64,000 nt of DNA from Salminus brasiliensis (taxonomy: Eukaryota; Chordata; Actinopteri; Characiformes; Bryconidae), in contig NC_132894.1 in NCBI RefSeq assembly GCF_030463535.1, positions 15,583,433 to 15,647,432 on the forward strand. Reading direction: 5' to 3'. Position numbers and translations under genes: made by a program. Of the stretch, positions 1 through 12,050 are shown in pieces; the first letter of the stretch is position 1; the number at the start of each line of letters is the position of its first letter. Under the pieces are notes generated by a model. It was not told the DNA's origin, ran no database searches, and worked only from the letters and a program-made list of their open reading frames with translations.

Positions 1-2479
1 ACAGGTAAATATTAAATTAGAACTGGATTGGAAGCTAGCAATGAGCAGACGTTTAAGCTTATTCTCATTCCTACTGGTTCAGTCTCGCAGGGAGGCAGGG
101 GTGACGTACCTATCAATCCAAAAGAAAAACAAGAACGCTGTTCACTACTGTGGCTTCAGATGTTCTAATCCTTGCTCCCAGTCCATTGTGCAAACAGAAT
201 TCCACCTATTTATACAGGCCCGGCAGTTTGTTTTTATTTCGCCAAGTCTCAAAGGCAAAGCGAATAGACTTTAAGCAGTGGCCCCACTGACAAGCTGCTC
301 AGTAAAGCTCAGGCAGTGTTCAGATGACATAAGAGAAGAGCGTATGGGGCGGCCGTTTACGTCAATTTTATTCGAGAACTGATGGCTCAGCACTGCTTCT
401 ACACATAGATCAAGGAAGTAAGCTAAAGCCTTTAGGGTGGTGTTGTAGATCTAATCCACCCTCTGCTAAGGGATCAAATAGAGAAAAAAAAATAGATATC
501 CTGAAGAGTGCATAAATAATTCCGACAGGGTAGATATTAAACAACAGCTTTACATATCTGCTACGTTTGAATTATAGCTCCTTCCAATTTAGTCCCTTAT
601 CTGTCCCAGGAGTAAAGCACAAGGAGAGAGGAATGTGCTTGACAACCTCTAATCGCTACATTGTTCCACTATCAGACCTTCAGGGAAGTCTCCTTGGTAC
701 TCATCTGTTAGCTCAGACTGACTCGGGCACAATGAGCCCAAGCCACCAAGTCACAAAACAAGAATGGCTGAGGCGGAAGAGCAGCCAAAAAGCCAAGATC
801 CCCCCCGGCCATTTAGTCTGGGTCTTATCAGAGGTTGTTGGGCCTTGTTCAGTCCAGCTTAGATAAAACTGTCCAACTATCAAAATACAGGAAATGACCC
901 GCTGAACTATTAGGCCTGTGAAAGGGCGATCCTGTTTTTATTAGGGCAGTTTATGTGACACCTCCCTCCATTTGTCTATGTTTTGGCTTGATATGGCGTT
1001 CAGTGTCATCACATTAATCAGGTGTGGCTTGTGAGGCTGACTACAATGCATGTGACTGACAGAGAGGTGATGAAAGTGTTAGTCAGCCTGTGGAAAGAAT
1101 AGCCCATCAGAGCCACACCAGCTAAGCATGGGCTCTTCAGTGTGCACACATGAAAAGAAAGGTGCCAAAATAGTTCTTTGGAACCCACGTCTGGTTGTTT
1201 GTTTTAAAGAAGCACCCATCAAAAGTTCTTTAATAAGCCATTTTCAGTGCTTTTTCTTTCATAGCATGGCCCCAGTGAACTTTTTTTGGCACCTTCATTC
1301 AGTGTGTCTGACTTGTTGGAGGAAACCTAATTGTATTCATTTCAAACAGTAGAAAATGAAAATGAAAGTTCTTATAAGAGACTATAGATTCAGGGTTGCA
1401 GCTGGCAACCTAAGGACAGACAGGTGCATACAGTGGGACACGCAGCACTGAGAAGTTAAGGTCACATCTTGACTGTTCTTTAAAATAAAACAAGAAAAGA
1501 ATAGAAAAAAAAAATGATCCAGGCATTTCATCTAACAAAGCTGAGTTTTGCATTTTGCAAAACTTGCATTTTTTGCAATTTTTTGAGCAGTTGTCATTTC
1601 TGCAAATAAATGCTCTAAATAGCAATATTTTTATTTGGAATTTAGAGGAAATGCAGAGGAAATACAATGTAAATGTTAATTTTCCTAAACACATTTCCTA
1701 TGAATAGTAAAACCAGAGAAAATGGTAATGTAGGGTGGTCTCAGTGTTTTCAGGAGCGGTATATTTTAAAACCATTTAACACTGTTTGCACAAGATCAGT
1801 ACAAATATTGATGAGTAACATGACTGGATAAACAATGAATAGAGAAATTTAATTAAATGTTTTTTTATTAAATATTCAGAGACTTTTTGGGCTTGTTCAG
1901 ATTTTAAGGCTGGCAGTCAGTTCTGCCCATTTAATCATAGCCTGGCATGTTGGTCTTCTAAGGCAAAAATGTGGTTTAGCTGAATTAATTTTGTTTTTAT
2001 TGTGCTTTAAATATTTTCAGCGACATTAATATTTGAATATTTTCAGAACATTTTAAAACTGAGATTTCCCTCCCTTTGTTTATGATGAATATTTCCTCAA
2101 AACACAGACAAAAATGCTTGCAGGAGCATGATATCCTTGTATGGGTCGATAGTACCTCATAAAGAGAGACATCCAAACACTCTACTAAGAAGGAAGAAAA
2201 CACAGAGGTTTAATCCCAAATTACACACTACTCCCTATGTAGTGTACAAACACCTCACTTTTTAAAAACATCTGGATATATGAGGACAGGACCTAATTTA
2301 ATTGCCAGTCATATTTTCCCTCTGCATGATCTCATTTTCCAAAAGAGAACAGCAGTTCAAAGCAATCACATTCTTTTTATCTCTTGATTTGTCTTGTAGT
2401 TTGAGCTTTTTTGAAGGGAAAATTAATTTGAAAAACCCCACAAAAACTCATGCTGCCTTTTATATAGAGTAAATCCGCA
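1..2479. other. Non-coding flank without recognised gene
   Basis: AT-rich DNA. Around 1148-1340 there is a GGTTCTTT/AAGAACC-type MITE-like stretch with loose inverted symmetry. No exon of a known neighbour such as ATP13A3 was recognised. Confidence 0.4.
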
Positions 2480-2866
2480 CATTGTGGAGGCTGGGGAGAA
2501 CAGGCACCCTGTCTAACAGGCACCCCATCTCCTGGTAGCGCCTCCAGCCTTTGGACACTACGCTGACAGACGCAGCAAACCTGCTTGCCATAGCTCGCAT
2601 TGATGTGCCATCCTGGATGAGCTACACTACCTGAGCCACTTGTGTGGGTTGTAGAGTCTGTCTCATGTTACCACGAGTGTGAAAGCACCACCAACATTCA
2701 AAAGTGATCAAAACATCAGCCAGAAAGCATAGGTACTGAGAAGTGTTCTGTGGTCCCCACCTGCAGAACCACTCCTTTATTGAGTGTGCCTTGCTAATTA
2801 CCAATAATTTCCACCTGTTGTCTATTCCATTTGCACAACAGCATGTCAAATTGATTGTTAATCAGT
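2480..2866 (-). mobile_element. Tc1-like transposon 5' fragment
   Basis: Read on the minus strand it gives the non-coding lead and the first part of a Tc1-like transposase. [14 protein letters not shown] is followed by a stop where the family normally reads on, then [15 protein letters not shown] and [12 protein letters not shown]. These are helix-turn-helix residues of a widespread fish Tc1 family. It is truncated after about 60 residues; the catalytic domain is absent. Dead copy. Confidence 0.75.
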
Positions 2867-3448
2867 GTTGCTCAATTATGAAACCTTCCTGAATTCCTTT
2901 CTAAATATGTTTTCAGCATTTAGTTTTAAATGTTTTAGAAAAGCACAATACAAAAGATTGGCACAGTCACTATTTAAGCTTTAAGGTCTGTAAAACATGC
3001 CTTGGTCTACACACATTACGTAAACATGTAATGTGATTTTTTTTTTATTTATTTTTTTTTTAAATATGATCATTTTAAGATAATCTAGGTGTTATTAATA
3101 AGGCCTTTGGATCACAAATACTATTCCAACTCCTATTAAAATGTATACAATAGACCTCCATCACTCCAGAGAAAGCTGGGGGTTTATACATCTCTACTGA
3201 AAGACATATACAATGGGACACACTGTACAGCATTAATTTTCTATGGAGATTATATTAACAGTGTGTGAACACCTGTCTCAGGAAGTGCACTATAAAGCTA
3301 AATTCACTAATTAAAAGGGGTGTCTGGAATATGTTGAACACACCAACTATATGGAAGAACGTTGATCATCCATGCAACAGTCCGGGCTCCATTCCACCTC
3401 CCAAGCAATAATGCTAATGTTAAGTTTGCCCACCCTTTGTTACACAAC

Positions 3449-3501
3449 TTAACCGTAAGTCGCTCTGGATAAGAGCAGCTGCCAAAGGTCATCGACGTAA
3501 A
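3449..3501 (+). repeat. Shared fish LINE/SINE 3' tail
   Basis: Carries 'gtaagtcgctctggataaga' followed by a diverged 'gctgccaaa...gtaaatg' end. The same tail occurs at 8312-8380 and 58953-59008 (minus) and at 43553-43598 (plus). Confidence 0.6.
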
Positions 3502-3537
3502 TGAAAATAATCAGACCAGTGTTCATCTTTGCTCTTT

Positions 3538-3543
3538 TTTATT
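3538..3543 (-). terminator. Candidate TMEM44 polyadenylation signal
   Basis: AATAAA on the minus strand, about 70 bases after the TMEM44 stop codon. This would give a short 3' UTR. Other minus-strand AATAAA matches lie further on, so this is only the nearest candidate. Confidence 0.35.
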
Positions 3544-3610
3544 ATACATCATATTAGAATAAATGCTGATGCTAAACATTTATGTAACCGAGACATTGGT
3601 GTGAAATCAA

Positions 3611-4429
3611 TCATTTAACAGAGTCTGAGGGGCTAGAAATCGGCTGCTCCTCAAGGTCAGCACTGTGGCAGAAGCAGGCATTTAAGCTTGACCTACTGTT
3701 GCACTTTGACTTGTGATCCACGGTCTGCTGCTGCAAGGGGAATGCTTGGGTGTTTTGTTGGTCTCCATTCTGTGAACTCCACTGCGGAGTGGCCTGCTCA
3801 AAGTCCCACTGCATGAATGGAAAAATGAGCAGTGGATGGTTAGAGGCATTATTGGAATGACTTTAGACTCAAGCCCCCACCCATAAAGCATTTGAAACAG
3901 GGTGGTGCACTCTGAATGGATATGTTCTACTGCCTGAAGTCTCAAAGTGTTAACACCACGACTCTTGACCTGCATCACAATTTCGTAACCATATCAGGTT
4001 TGCAAGAGCAGCCATCAGAAGCTATGATCTCCAACAACCCTGTGCTCCCTGGGTATCAAACAGGCAACAAAACAGCTCCCAAAATAGCGGAGCAGGGGGC
4101 CAAATCCCCTGTAGACTTCATAGCCATTTTCCACCACTTCCGAAGCAGCAGAGTCCTGCCCTGGGCTTTTATCACAGATCTTTCCTAATAGAACAATTGA
4201 CACACGGAGCAAAGTCTAAAGCACTCTACTGCCCAAGCCCAGCCTGTGTGAATGCTCGGCGCAAATGTTCTCCAGACACAATGGAGCAGGAGTTCAATGC
4301 TATGTCTAGTGTGTTGTCACAGTCGAATGGATTTCACATAGATAAACAATATCATATTTCAAAAGACAGGTTAATGTATCTGTGAGTTTTATCACCATCA
4401 AAATCAGCTGATAAGAAGAGATCATTCTT

Positions 4430-4468
<39 letters not shown>

Positions 4469-7400
4469 TTATACAATATGGAGTCACTGCACATGGACTT
4501 TTGTGACCTTCCCAGAACTATGTGACTTAGACACTGTTTACTCAAATGCCTTGAGGAAAATATTCAACCAACACTGGTCATTACTGGTGATCTACTGCCG
4601 ACCCTTGCTCCTTCGTACGCTCTGTATCGCACAAACACACATAGAAAATGTGTTGAAGCAAATCTGCCAACTAACCCAAAACAGTCAAGTTCAAATCTTA
4701 ACCCAGAGTTATGCAAGAACAGTTCACAAAAGTTTAAGAAGGGTCCATCTCACCCCAAGCGCTGTTTCTGATAGGAAAACAAAAAGTCACTCAGGCCAAC
4801 CTCAGGTTTATTGTTATAGGAGGAGCCACTAAGAACCCCGTTGCCTCAGATACAGCAGGGGCCCTGAACACTGGACTATAACCTACTTCATAGTCCACGG
4901 TGTTCTGAAGAGGTTCACATAGTTTGCTTTTTCCTGTTTAGTGAATAAAACAAAGTTCAATTGTTTTCACCCTCAGCAATCTGCCTTTGTTTCTGATTAA
5001 ATTACATCCTCAATGACCTGGCATTCCTAAGAGCAACGGATAGGGCCAAGAAATGCTTCGGCCGCACCAAAACACAAGGCACTCTAACAAAGACTTTCCG
5101 TTTGACTTAGATGTAGGCTTATGAAGTGATGTAGATTTATTAAGTGACCCCCCCCACCACAAAAAAAAAAGAAAAAAAGAAGAGGGCTTTTAATAGGTTT
5201 TCTCTTTAGAAATGCATGTAACTACCTCAAAACAGAGCTGTTTCTATGATTTGGTTGAGTTGATTCAAGCGTGTTGAGTATGACTCTATTCGCTTATACA
5301 TATATGAGTTAAATATGATATTTAGTTCATTGTTCTACCCTCAGTGGATTACTGAAATAAAAAAAGCCTTTGTTTGGTTTACACGACATTTTAATAGTAT
5401 GAATATAAGGCAGTTGGATCATAAATATGTTTTAAGTTTCGAACTAATTTGGTTCAGCCACATGTAAACAGAGTACAGACCTTTCAAACAGGCTGTGAAT
5501 GAACATCCATGTAACATCCCAAAAAAATAAATGACGTTGCACAGAGCGGTTTCTATGATTTGGGGAGTCAATAAATTAGGTAGATTTAACTTCATCCTAT
5601 ATTTTATGTTGCTTTGACTTCTTTTGATAAAACATACAGTGCCTATTCAAAGTATTCAATCCCTTGGATGCCCTCGTTCCCAAACTCCGAGAAAAGGTTA
5701 CTGAAAACTAAATCAGGGGAAGGATAAAAAAAAAAAACTAAAAAAACAAACAAACAAACAAAAACCATCCAACTCACTAAACCTCCTTTTGGAGTTCAGT
5801 CAAATATAGAAATGAAAGGAATATGACATATGTGTAGGTCATCTGCCTACAGCAGGCCGTCCTAACAAACTGAGTGACCATGCAAGAAGGAGACTTAGGT
5901 CAATCTTGTTAAAGGAGGTGAATAATTATGCAAATAACTTATTTTGTGATAAGAACTTTATGTAATTGACATTGACAAATCTGTTTTCACTTTGACAGAT
6001 TTTTGTTAAAAAGAAGCCAAATTATATTGACCATGGTTCCATTTATAAAAGCAACAAAATGGGAAAACATCCAAGGAGGTCAATATTTTTTATAGATACT
6101 ATAACTTATTAAGTTGAGTATATGAGAAACAGATCCTCCACCTTCACACACAATTTGTATACAATACCATTTTTGACTGTGTATATATTACCACACTACA
6201 TTTTAGTGGCATACGTACTGGATACTAATAAAACATTTTAGATGATATTTCCATAATTTCTATGGTAATACATGCAATGCCTTTTTATGTGTTTCAAATC
6301 GTTTAACAGTGGAAGACTTTTCAATTTGATGCATCTTTTGTTGAGATACACTATATGCACAAATGTATTGGGACCCCTGCTCATACATTGTTTATCTGTT
6401 GCTGAGGGTTGTATTTTATTGGCAGTACTTCTCTACAGGGGATAATCCACCTGTGTTCGCTAAAGGAGCGCCATGCATTCCTTAGTTGGGGTGTCCACAA
6501 ACATTTAGACATACTGTATAGTGCACTTCGGTTCTTACTAACACTTACTGCCACCTACTGGCAGGCAGCATTTTAACAGTTACATTTTTGTTTGTTTGTT
6601 TGTGTTTACATGTCTACATACTATAAAAAAATTATGTTTAAACCAAAGTTGTTCTTTATTATTTTAAAAACATGATTTATATATGAGTAATAATAAAGTT
6701 TAATTTGATCTTTAGTTCAATGTTCTATACTCTGTGGATAACAGAGAAAGCTACAGCAAATGGTGGGTTTGTGCCCATTTGTATTATTAAATAACCTATT
6801 TAGTTTGGTTTATACAACATTTTAATAGTATTGGACGTGCACACCCAACTGGGAGCCATACACGTCATAACGGTCTGAACGGCCTTGAAAAATGATGATA
6901 AACAGCAACATATTCAGCTGCGGTGCCGTCATGTATTCCTAAAAGTTGCTAACCTCTAATTCAGAGCTGATAGAAGAGGAGTCTGTAGTGCTCCCAGATG
7001 AATAACACTCATCCACTCTGACCACCTTCACAGACCTCTTGAGAGGTTGACTATCTGCTGAGCCCTCCCGAGTGATGGTCACCTCTTTTAGACACACCTA
7101 GGGAACGAGACAGAGATGAGTTTTCAGGAGCGTACCTGGACAAGAAGAGTCATTAAATCGTGTATAAATAAAAGCATTCAAGTATTTTCCAAAAGCATCT
7201 GGGGGGGTCACATGATTTAAATGCATCAGAACGTACACTATAGATACTTTGCTAAAGAACATAAGGCAGTTAGGTCAAAAGGTCATACAGATGTTCTACA
7301 TTTTTAACTAATTTGGAGGTTCAGCCACATGTGAACAGAGTACAGACCTTTCGAACAGGTTGTAAATGAACATCCATGTAACGTCCCATCTCAGCCACTT

Positions 7401-10400
7401 TTGGGGAGCTGCTCTTCCGTGAGGTAAGATGATGCTTTCGGACAGATTTGTCTTTTGTGCCATGCTGGCCAGAGGAAAGCCTTCTGCCCAAAAGTGACAC
7501 AGTGTCTGAACCAAGCGGCTGAAAAGACTGGCACCTATAATATGCTCTGTAACAAGAGATGAACAGAATCTGAGAAGGCAAAGTTAAGGAGCAGAACAGT
7601 AGGAGTTTAAAGGGGTTCTCAGTTCTGGGGATTTGAAAAGGTGCCAATACTTTTGTCCTTTATAGATTTGTGTGAAATTATGTCAAATCTGCCTTTTTTC
7701 TCTGCTTTTTTGTGTTACAAAGGGAATAAACATGTGTAGAACAAAACGTGTAATTGCAATAATTGTCTTGGAGAAATACTTCATTTTCTGGAAAAACGTC
7801 AGGGGTGCCAACACTTTCCGCCATGACTGTATGCCAAATAAAGAGTGTTTAGATTTGTTTGATCAGCTGCAGGGGGCCAAATGATGCTTTGAACGACTAG
7901 GCTTTAGCCATGTGCTTGCATAGCCACATCGGTTGCCAACCACAGAGGTACAGGCAAAACAAAGACCCCGTTTACACCTGCTCATGTCATGTGACTAGTA
8001 TCTGGATTGTGCCCTGATTAAATTTTAGCCACATGCATTTACACTCAGCAGTCAAATGAGTCTCTGATGAATCAGACTGATCTGCAGTTGCTGAGCAGGA
8101 CGGAATATGCTAAATTCCCTCCTTGCGCAGCAATTGCTTCAGGTGTCTTGGCTCAAATGTGTATCCGACCCCCTTCCTGAGGTGGTTTGAGAGAACAGAT
8201 TTGTCTTGGGTGTGTTTACACTTTAATTTTATGTGTCTATGTGACCCTATCCAGATATTTTTTTCTGATACTAAAGACACATGAAGTAACCAAGGGCGTA
8301 AACACGGCCAACGCATTTACATTTATGGCATTTAGCTGATCCTCTTCTCCAGAGCGACTTACATGGTTACTCGTATTACAGAGTTAGGCCAATGGAGTGT
8401 TCTTGAGAGTGAGTCTTGCCCAAGGACTCTTATTGAGCGTAGTCACCCAGACTACACTCAATCGAATCGAACCCCAGTCTCCAGCATGGTGTGGCAGCTA
8501 AGTGGCAGGTAGTGGTGTTATCTGTTGTGCCACACCAACCACATCTATGAGCACAGAAGTAGATGTGACTATAACTAGCCTCTCTAAACAAAGCTAAACT
8601 TACAGCACTGAAAACACAAAAACGTGCAAAGCATGTTGTCCCCAAGGCCGCCTGCAGGCATGTACAGATGTTATAGGGGTGGAAAGACAAAAATTAAATA
8701 AATAAATAAAATAAATAAAGGATACAGCAACATCCAGAATTGCACAGCAGCCTCCAGAGAGGATCCATGGCAGGGCCCTCACAACGGACTCCAACCGTGT
8801 GTCATAGAGTAGTATGGAGGAGACATAAAGTGCTCCAGACAAAGCACTCAAACCCCTTGAGGATACAAACAATGGATTACCCATCTCTGCTCTGCCCTGC
8901 AGGGTGCAAAGTACAAGGGATACAGCCATCTGAACAAAGTGTCACAGTAGACTGGGATTCAAATTAGGTGCTTACAACGTTTCATGAGACGAGATATGAA
9001 AATTGGACTGGGCTGGATGTGCTCATCGAGGTTACTCACAACTTTGAGGAAGAAGGGAAACCTGGAGGTCCAACTGATTGCAAAGGACAGAAGACCAAGC
9101 ACATAACCAAGGAGCTCAATACGGTCCTGTTCTCATAGAGACAAACGCAAAACCACATCTGCTTGGCTTGAGGATACAATCCTCATGTTTTGCATGAGTT
9201 CTTTTCGAGTACTCTACAGAAGATCTACGCCACAACAGATAGCATGCAGTGTAAAACGTTCTACTGCGGGTGGAGCTTTCACTCACTTGCAGAAAGACGC
9301 TCAGCAGCCTCCTGCTGGTCGGAGAGGAGCCTGTGACTGACTGACTGGGGTGTGTTACTTGTAGTGTTCCAAGGGAAACGTATCCTCCCATTCCAAACAG
9401 CAGACACACAGCAAGGGAGTTCTGCCGTCTTCTCCTGCTCATCAGCCGTGCTCTCCTTCCTTCAACACGACAGACAGCTTATCTTGCAGGCTTACATCAA
9501 TGCAATTATTTCAATAAGAACTGAATATCAAACTCACCGGTTTTTGAGTGGTGCCACCAACAAAAGGGCAAAACGACGGACGTTAAAAGCAGCACATCCA
9601 GTGTTGCCATTAAAACAGCCATAATGATCTGAAGGACAGAATTAGCATGAGTAGTTTATACAACTCTGACAACTCTGTGTTTGTGGGTTAATGAAACTAC
9701 TAAAGAAAAGTATTTTTGGTCTCACCTGAAGAGGGAACTGATGAGAAAGAACAGATCCAGCAGCATTACACAGGTCTCCTATTAAACAGTAAAGGCCACA
9801 GGCTACGGCGCTGCCTGCATCGCAGGCCTTTAACTTACACCTGTGGCACAAAAGCCTATGAAGAGAAGCCACCATAACTTAGATAAGACCAGGACCAGTA
9901 TGGGTTTAAAAAAACAACAAAAAAAGATCTGTAAAAATACCTTTAACCTTTACATAACTCGAGCAGAAGTACAAAAGTACCAGGTTAAGGGGGAAGAGGG
10001 AGAGAACGCAAAGTTAGTCAGAGTGGTTTATAGTAAAACTGTTGTAAAGATCCCTTAAAAATTCATTTCTTAGTCGTTAGTGGTGGTGATTGGAACCAGG
10101 AACTGTGATGCTACAACATGTGGAACAGTTCATGTATCTTTTGAGTTTTTATGTCGAGCATTTATATATAAAACAGTGATAAATCTGGGGGAGGAATCTA
10201 TTTAAAATGCTATACTAGTATATACCATACAAAAATAATACAAAATAATAAATAAATAATCTACATATTTCACTCAATTTTAGTCATTTCCAATTCCCCA
10301 CTCTCCCCATTCCCATCACACAAGTGCTAGAAGGGTGAGGCTTTGTCCCATTAAGCAAACCCAACTAGCGCTCGGCCATCGGACAGCTGAACAAGCTCGG

Positions 10401-11203
10401 AGGAGAACACCAACTGCCAATTCTGTTGCCCACTGACGGGCATCATGTCAAGTGATGGGAGTGAAGAAGGGAAATCCCTCCTACCCATCCACATAAGCGA
10501 GGCAGGTTCTGCTCTCTGGGACTTCCTGGGCCTACTGCAGATGGCTGTGGCTTCATTGGTGAACAGTACCAATCCAATCTTAATGGTCTCATAATGCAGA
10601 AAATTTGAGAATTTGAGAGAAAGAGAAACGTAGAAGGGCTCTTTAAATACTAAGTAACTTAGTACACCCATGATCTACCAGCATAGAGGTTTGTTAAGCT
10701 CTGTTCTGCTGTACTCTGGGGCTAACATTTTAATTTTAGTAGTGGACTGGGGGGCTTGTCCTTTAGACTTTTTGAATTTTGTATGGGATCTTTTTTTTTT
10801 TTTTTTGAGGAGATGCAGGATGGTTTATCATCATCATCATCATCATCATTACAATTTTCAATATTGAGTTTTTTTTTTTTTTTTTTTGCTAAAATACTAC
10901 TAGCATTATGTAGATTAGACGTTTAGTGTCAGACAATGGGAAAATGCGCTGTTTTAGGTAACAGAGCTGAACGTCTGTGCTGAAGATCAATTTATCAGAA
11001 AAGAAAGAAGGAGATTTTTTAAATACAGGGTAAAGAAAGCGTGCTAACCCTTCAGCTACTTACATGAGGAACGACATCAGCAGCGAGAACACAGACAACA
11101 CCGCGAGAGCTCCCGAGACGCAGCCGCTGTGCCCTGTGTGGAAGCAGCTGACTACCTCTCCCCACCAGTGCAGCGCGTGCAAGAGGTCCTGTTCATCCAT
11201 CAT
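3611..11203 (-). CDS. TMEM44: TMEM44 (transmembrane protein 44), nine coding exons, complete
   Basis: Coding exons on the minus strand: 11064-11203, 9726-9855, 9538-9628, 9287-9459, 9040-9126, 8726-8896, 7348-7569, 6954-7097 and 3611-3808 (stop at 3611-3613). Together they make 1,356 nt, 451 residues, with every junction in phase and GT-AG ends. Seven hydrophobic stretches lie near residues 30-51, 62-85, 93-113, 133-155, 184-199, 219-238 and 248-270. The tail is soluble, serine-rich and basic then acidic. Human TMEM44 landmarks I recognise are ELLGYVLG (human EILGYLLG), the RYMDVHLQPV block, and the C-terminal serine run followed by SELE/WDFE (human SDLEWDPE), split here by the last intron. 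Function is poorly known; it is a predicted multi-pass membrane protein. ATG 11203 is followed at once by a second ATG, and either could serve. LSG1 lies upstream in the same orientation, as in human. The family call rests on remembered human sequence; exon edges are inferred from splice sites. Confidence 0.9.
4436..4463. repeat. Poly-A tract (28 A)
   Basis: Uninterrupted run of A inside TMEM44 intron 8. It may be a retroposon tail on the plus strand, but no element body is recognised before it. Confidence 0.9.
5272..5520 (-). pseudogene. Eroded duplicate of TMEM44 exon 7 end and flanking intron
   Basis: 5272-5400 matches 6670-6835, sharing the 'tttagttca.tgttcta' and 'acattttaatagta' blocks. 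5405-5520 matches about 7258-7390, including about 40 bases of the 3' end of exon 7 ('gaacatccatgtaac'). The copy lacks the intervening segment carrying exon 8 and has no acceptor, so it is a dead exon relic. Confidence 0.7.
5636..6108 (+). mobile_element. Internally deleted Tc1-like element
   Basis: Left end 'acagtgcctattcaaagtat' and right end 'ggaggtcaatattttttata' are inverted matches sharing the 'cccttggatg'/'catccaagg' block. Inside, 'ggccgtcctaa...ctgagtgaccatgcaagaaggaga' is a piece of a common fish Tc1 transposase gene. Most of the coding region is deleted. Confidence 0.7.
6350..6527. mobile_element. Short Tc1-related MITE
   Basis: Ends 'tacactatatgcacaaatgt' and 'aacatttagacatactgtat' are inverted repeats of the common fish 'cactatatggacaaaagtat' family. 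The core includes 'attggcagtacttctctaca', as in the longer relative at 32575-32970. Confidence 0.65.
7348..7569 (-). CDS. TMEM44: TMEM44 exon 7 (end of last membrane segment and basic tail)
   Basis: Acceptor TTCTCAG at 7570-7576. The exon opens with ILFISCYRAY, completing the last helix after LDVA of exon 6 (human LDLA + IIFLSC). It ends PVRK at 7348. A closer AG (exon start 7546) breaks phase and loses the helix, so I prefer 7569. The 3' end of this exon is duplicated at about 5480-5520 (see findings). Confidence 0.8.
7640..7845 (+). mobile_element. Tc1-like 3' end in TMEM44 intron 6
   Basis: 'gagaaatacttcattttctg', then 'aggggtgcc' and 'catgactgtatg', is the terminal part of a familiar fish Tc1 family. 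No transposase coding remains. Confidence 0.5.
7966..8309. mobile_element. Palindromic DNA element with GTTTACACC ends
   Basis: Opens 'ccccgtttacacctg' and closes 'ggcgtaaacacgg', an inverted pair. It contains internal 'tatctgga'/'tccagata' symmetry. It resembles the element split by Tc1 at 46152-48103. Non-autonomous; superfamily not assigned. Confidence 0.55.
8312..8545 (-). repeat. Fish retroposon tail unit
   Basis: Minus-strand copy: 'catttacatttatggcattt', 'agagcgactta' and 'cttgcccaaggact' are the standard words of this dispersed fish repeat. It abuts the preceding palindromic element. Confidence 0.6.
8697..8719. repeat. (AAAT)n microsatellite in TMEM44 intron 6
   Basis: Near-perfect AAAT/AATA repeats close to the exon 6 donor. 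On the coding strand this gives a T-rich run just inside the intron. Confidence 0.8.
10828..10887. repeat. (CAT)n and poly-T tracts in TMEM44 intron 1
   Basis: ATC/CAT triplets at 10828-10849, then a T20 run at about 10868-10887. A T-rich run also precedes at 10791-10806. Confidence 0.85.
11064..11203 (-). CDS. TMEM44: TMEM44 exon 1 (start codon exon)
   Basis: Starts MMDEQDLLHALHWW and runs into the first membrane segment (SGALAVLSVFSLLMSFL). It ends two bases into a codon at a consensus donor (AT/GTAAGT), which joins the acceptor at 9856 to complete a methionine. Confidence 0.85.
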
Positions 11204-11340
11204 GCTCACAGAGTAACACGGACATGTCGGAGGAAGAAAGTTTCCGCAGTAGAAACACGGCGGCAGGTGGAGGAGAAGGAGGTGGAGGAGAAGGAGGATG
11301 CGCTTAAGAAGTCACATGAACCAGGTACAGCGACACGAGA

Positions 11341-11350
11341 GTCACGTGAC
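11341..11350. promoter_or_regulatory. Palindromic E-box GTCACGTGAC upstream of TMEM44
   Basis: Perfect 10-bp palindrome about 140 bp upstream of the TMEM44 start codon, in a locally CpG-richer stretch. It matches the CLEAR/USF-type E-box bound by TFEB/TFE3/USF factors. Binding is inferred from motif and position only. Confidence 0.4.
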
Positions 11351-12032
11351 TCCGCAGGTAACCAAGAGGAGGAGGAAGAGTCCAGACAGTTGAAGCAGTC
11401 TTCCCCTACATCCGGTAGAACTGTGGGTTTCCCATGCCCTGTCTTTCAGGGATCTTATGTGTTTGTATACATTTATTTATTTATTTATTTATGATACATG
11501 TATATCATCTGATAATCAGAGTGCTGGGTATTAGATCACAGGGTTTTGTAGGTTCCATACCCAGGTTCACTAAGTAGTTTCTCTTTTAGGCCCAGGGGCC
11601 GAGTAACACTGCTGACCTTGTGCTCTGACCCGTTTTCTAAGCTGGGACGTGCGAAGAGAAGTGGGACAAGGAAGGCCGCCGGTTTGATCCCCTGGACCGT
11701 CATGAAGCGAGAGCAGGGGGAGCGACGGGAAAGCACTTTTAACCACCAATTACTCCACGGCCGCCGACATGGCTACCCACCACTCAGGCTGTGCTTACTG
11801 CCCCTATTCACCCCTACACACATATATAATGTGCGTTAGTGTTCACTGCCGTGGATGGGTTCTGACAAGCCGAAATGACCTTTGATGACCTAGATTTTTT
11901 TGCATCCTCAAAACTAGACTTGCATATCTTAACAAAAGAGAAAACACCCATCATGTTATTAAGACTAATTTAGGTTAATACTATGAGATGGCAAAATGGG
12001 ACCATACTGGATCGATCACATCTTACAACTAC

Positions 12033-12050
12033 CACACACACACACACACA
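12033..12050. repeat. (AC)n microsatellite
   Basis: Nine AC dinucleotides in the TMEM44-LSG1 intergenic region. Confidence 0.9.

Larger units (their letters stand above)
2867..3610. other. Region 3' of TMEM44 with LINE/SINE tail
   Basis: Contains a T-rich tract at 3039-3061 and the shared fish retroposon tail 'gtaagtcgctctggataagagc' at about 3454-3475, plus orientation. Nothing coding. Confidence 0.5.
3809..6953 (-). other. TMEM44: TMEM44 intron 8, 3.1 kb, repeat-bearing
   Basis: Long last intron. It holds a poly-A tract (4436-4463), a partial duplicate of neighbouring TMEM44 sequence (5272-5520), a deleted Tc1-like element (5636-6108) and a MITE (6350-6527). Confidence 0.6.

Noticed and set aside
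1-3610. Exons of ATP13A3, the expected next gene in the human order
   Set aside because: No P-type ATPase motif or exon-like frame seen on either strand in this stretch.
7347-7546. Shorter TMEM44 exon 7 starting at 7546 with a missing upstream exon
   Set aside because: Would need an unseen exon of length 2 mod 3; starting at 7569 restores both phase and the last membrane helix.
11129-11494. 121-codon plus-strand frame with EVEEKEVEEKE
   Set aside because: Lies antisense to TMEM44 exon 1 and over a simple GGAGGAGAAG repeat and a (TTTA)n tract.
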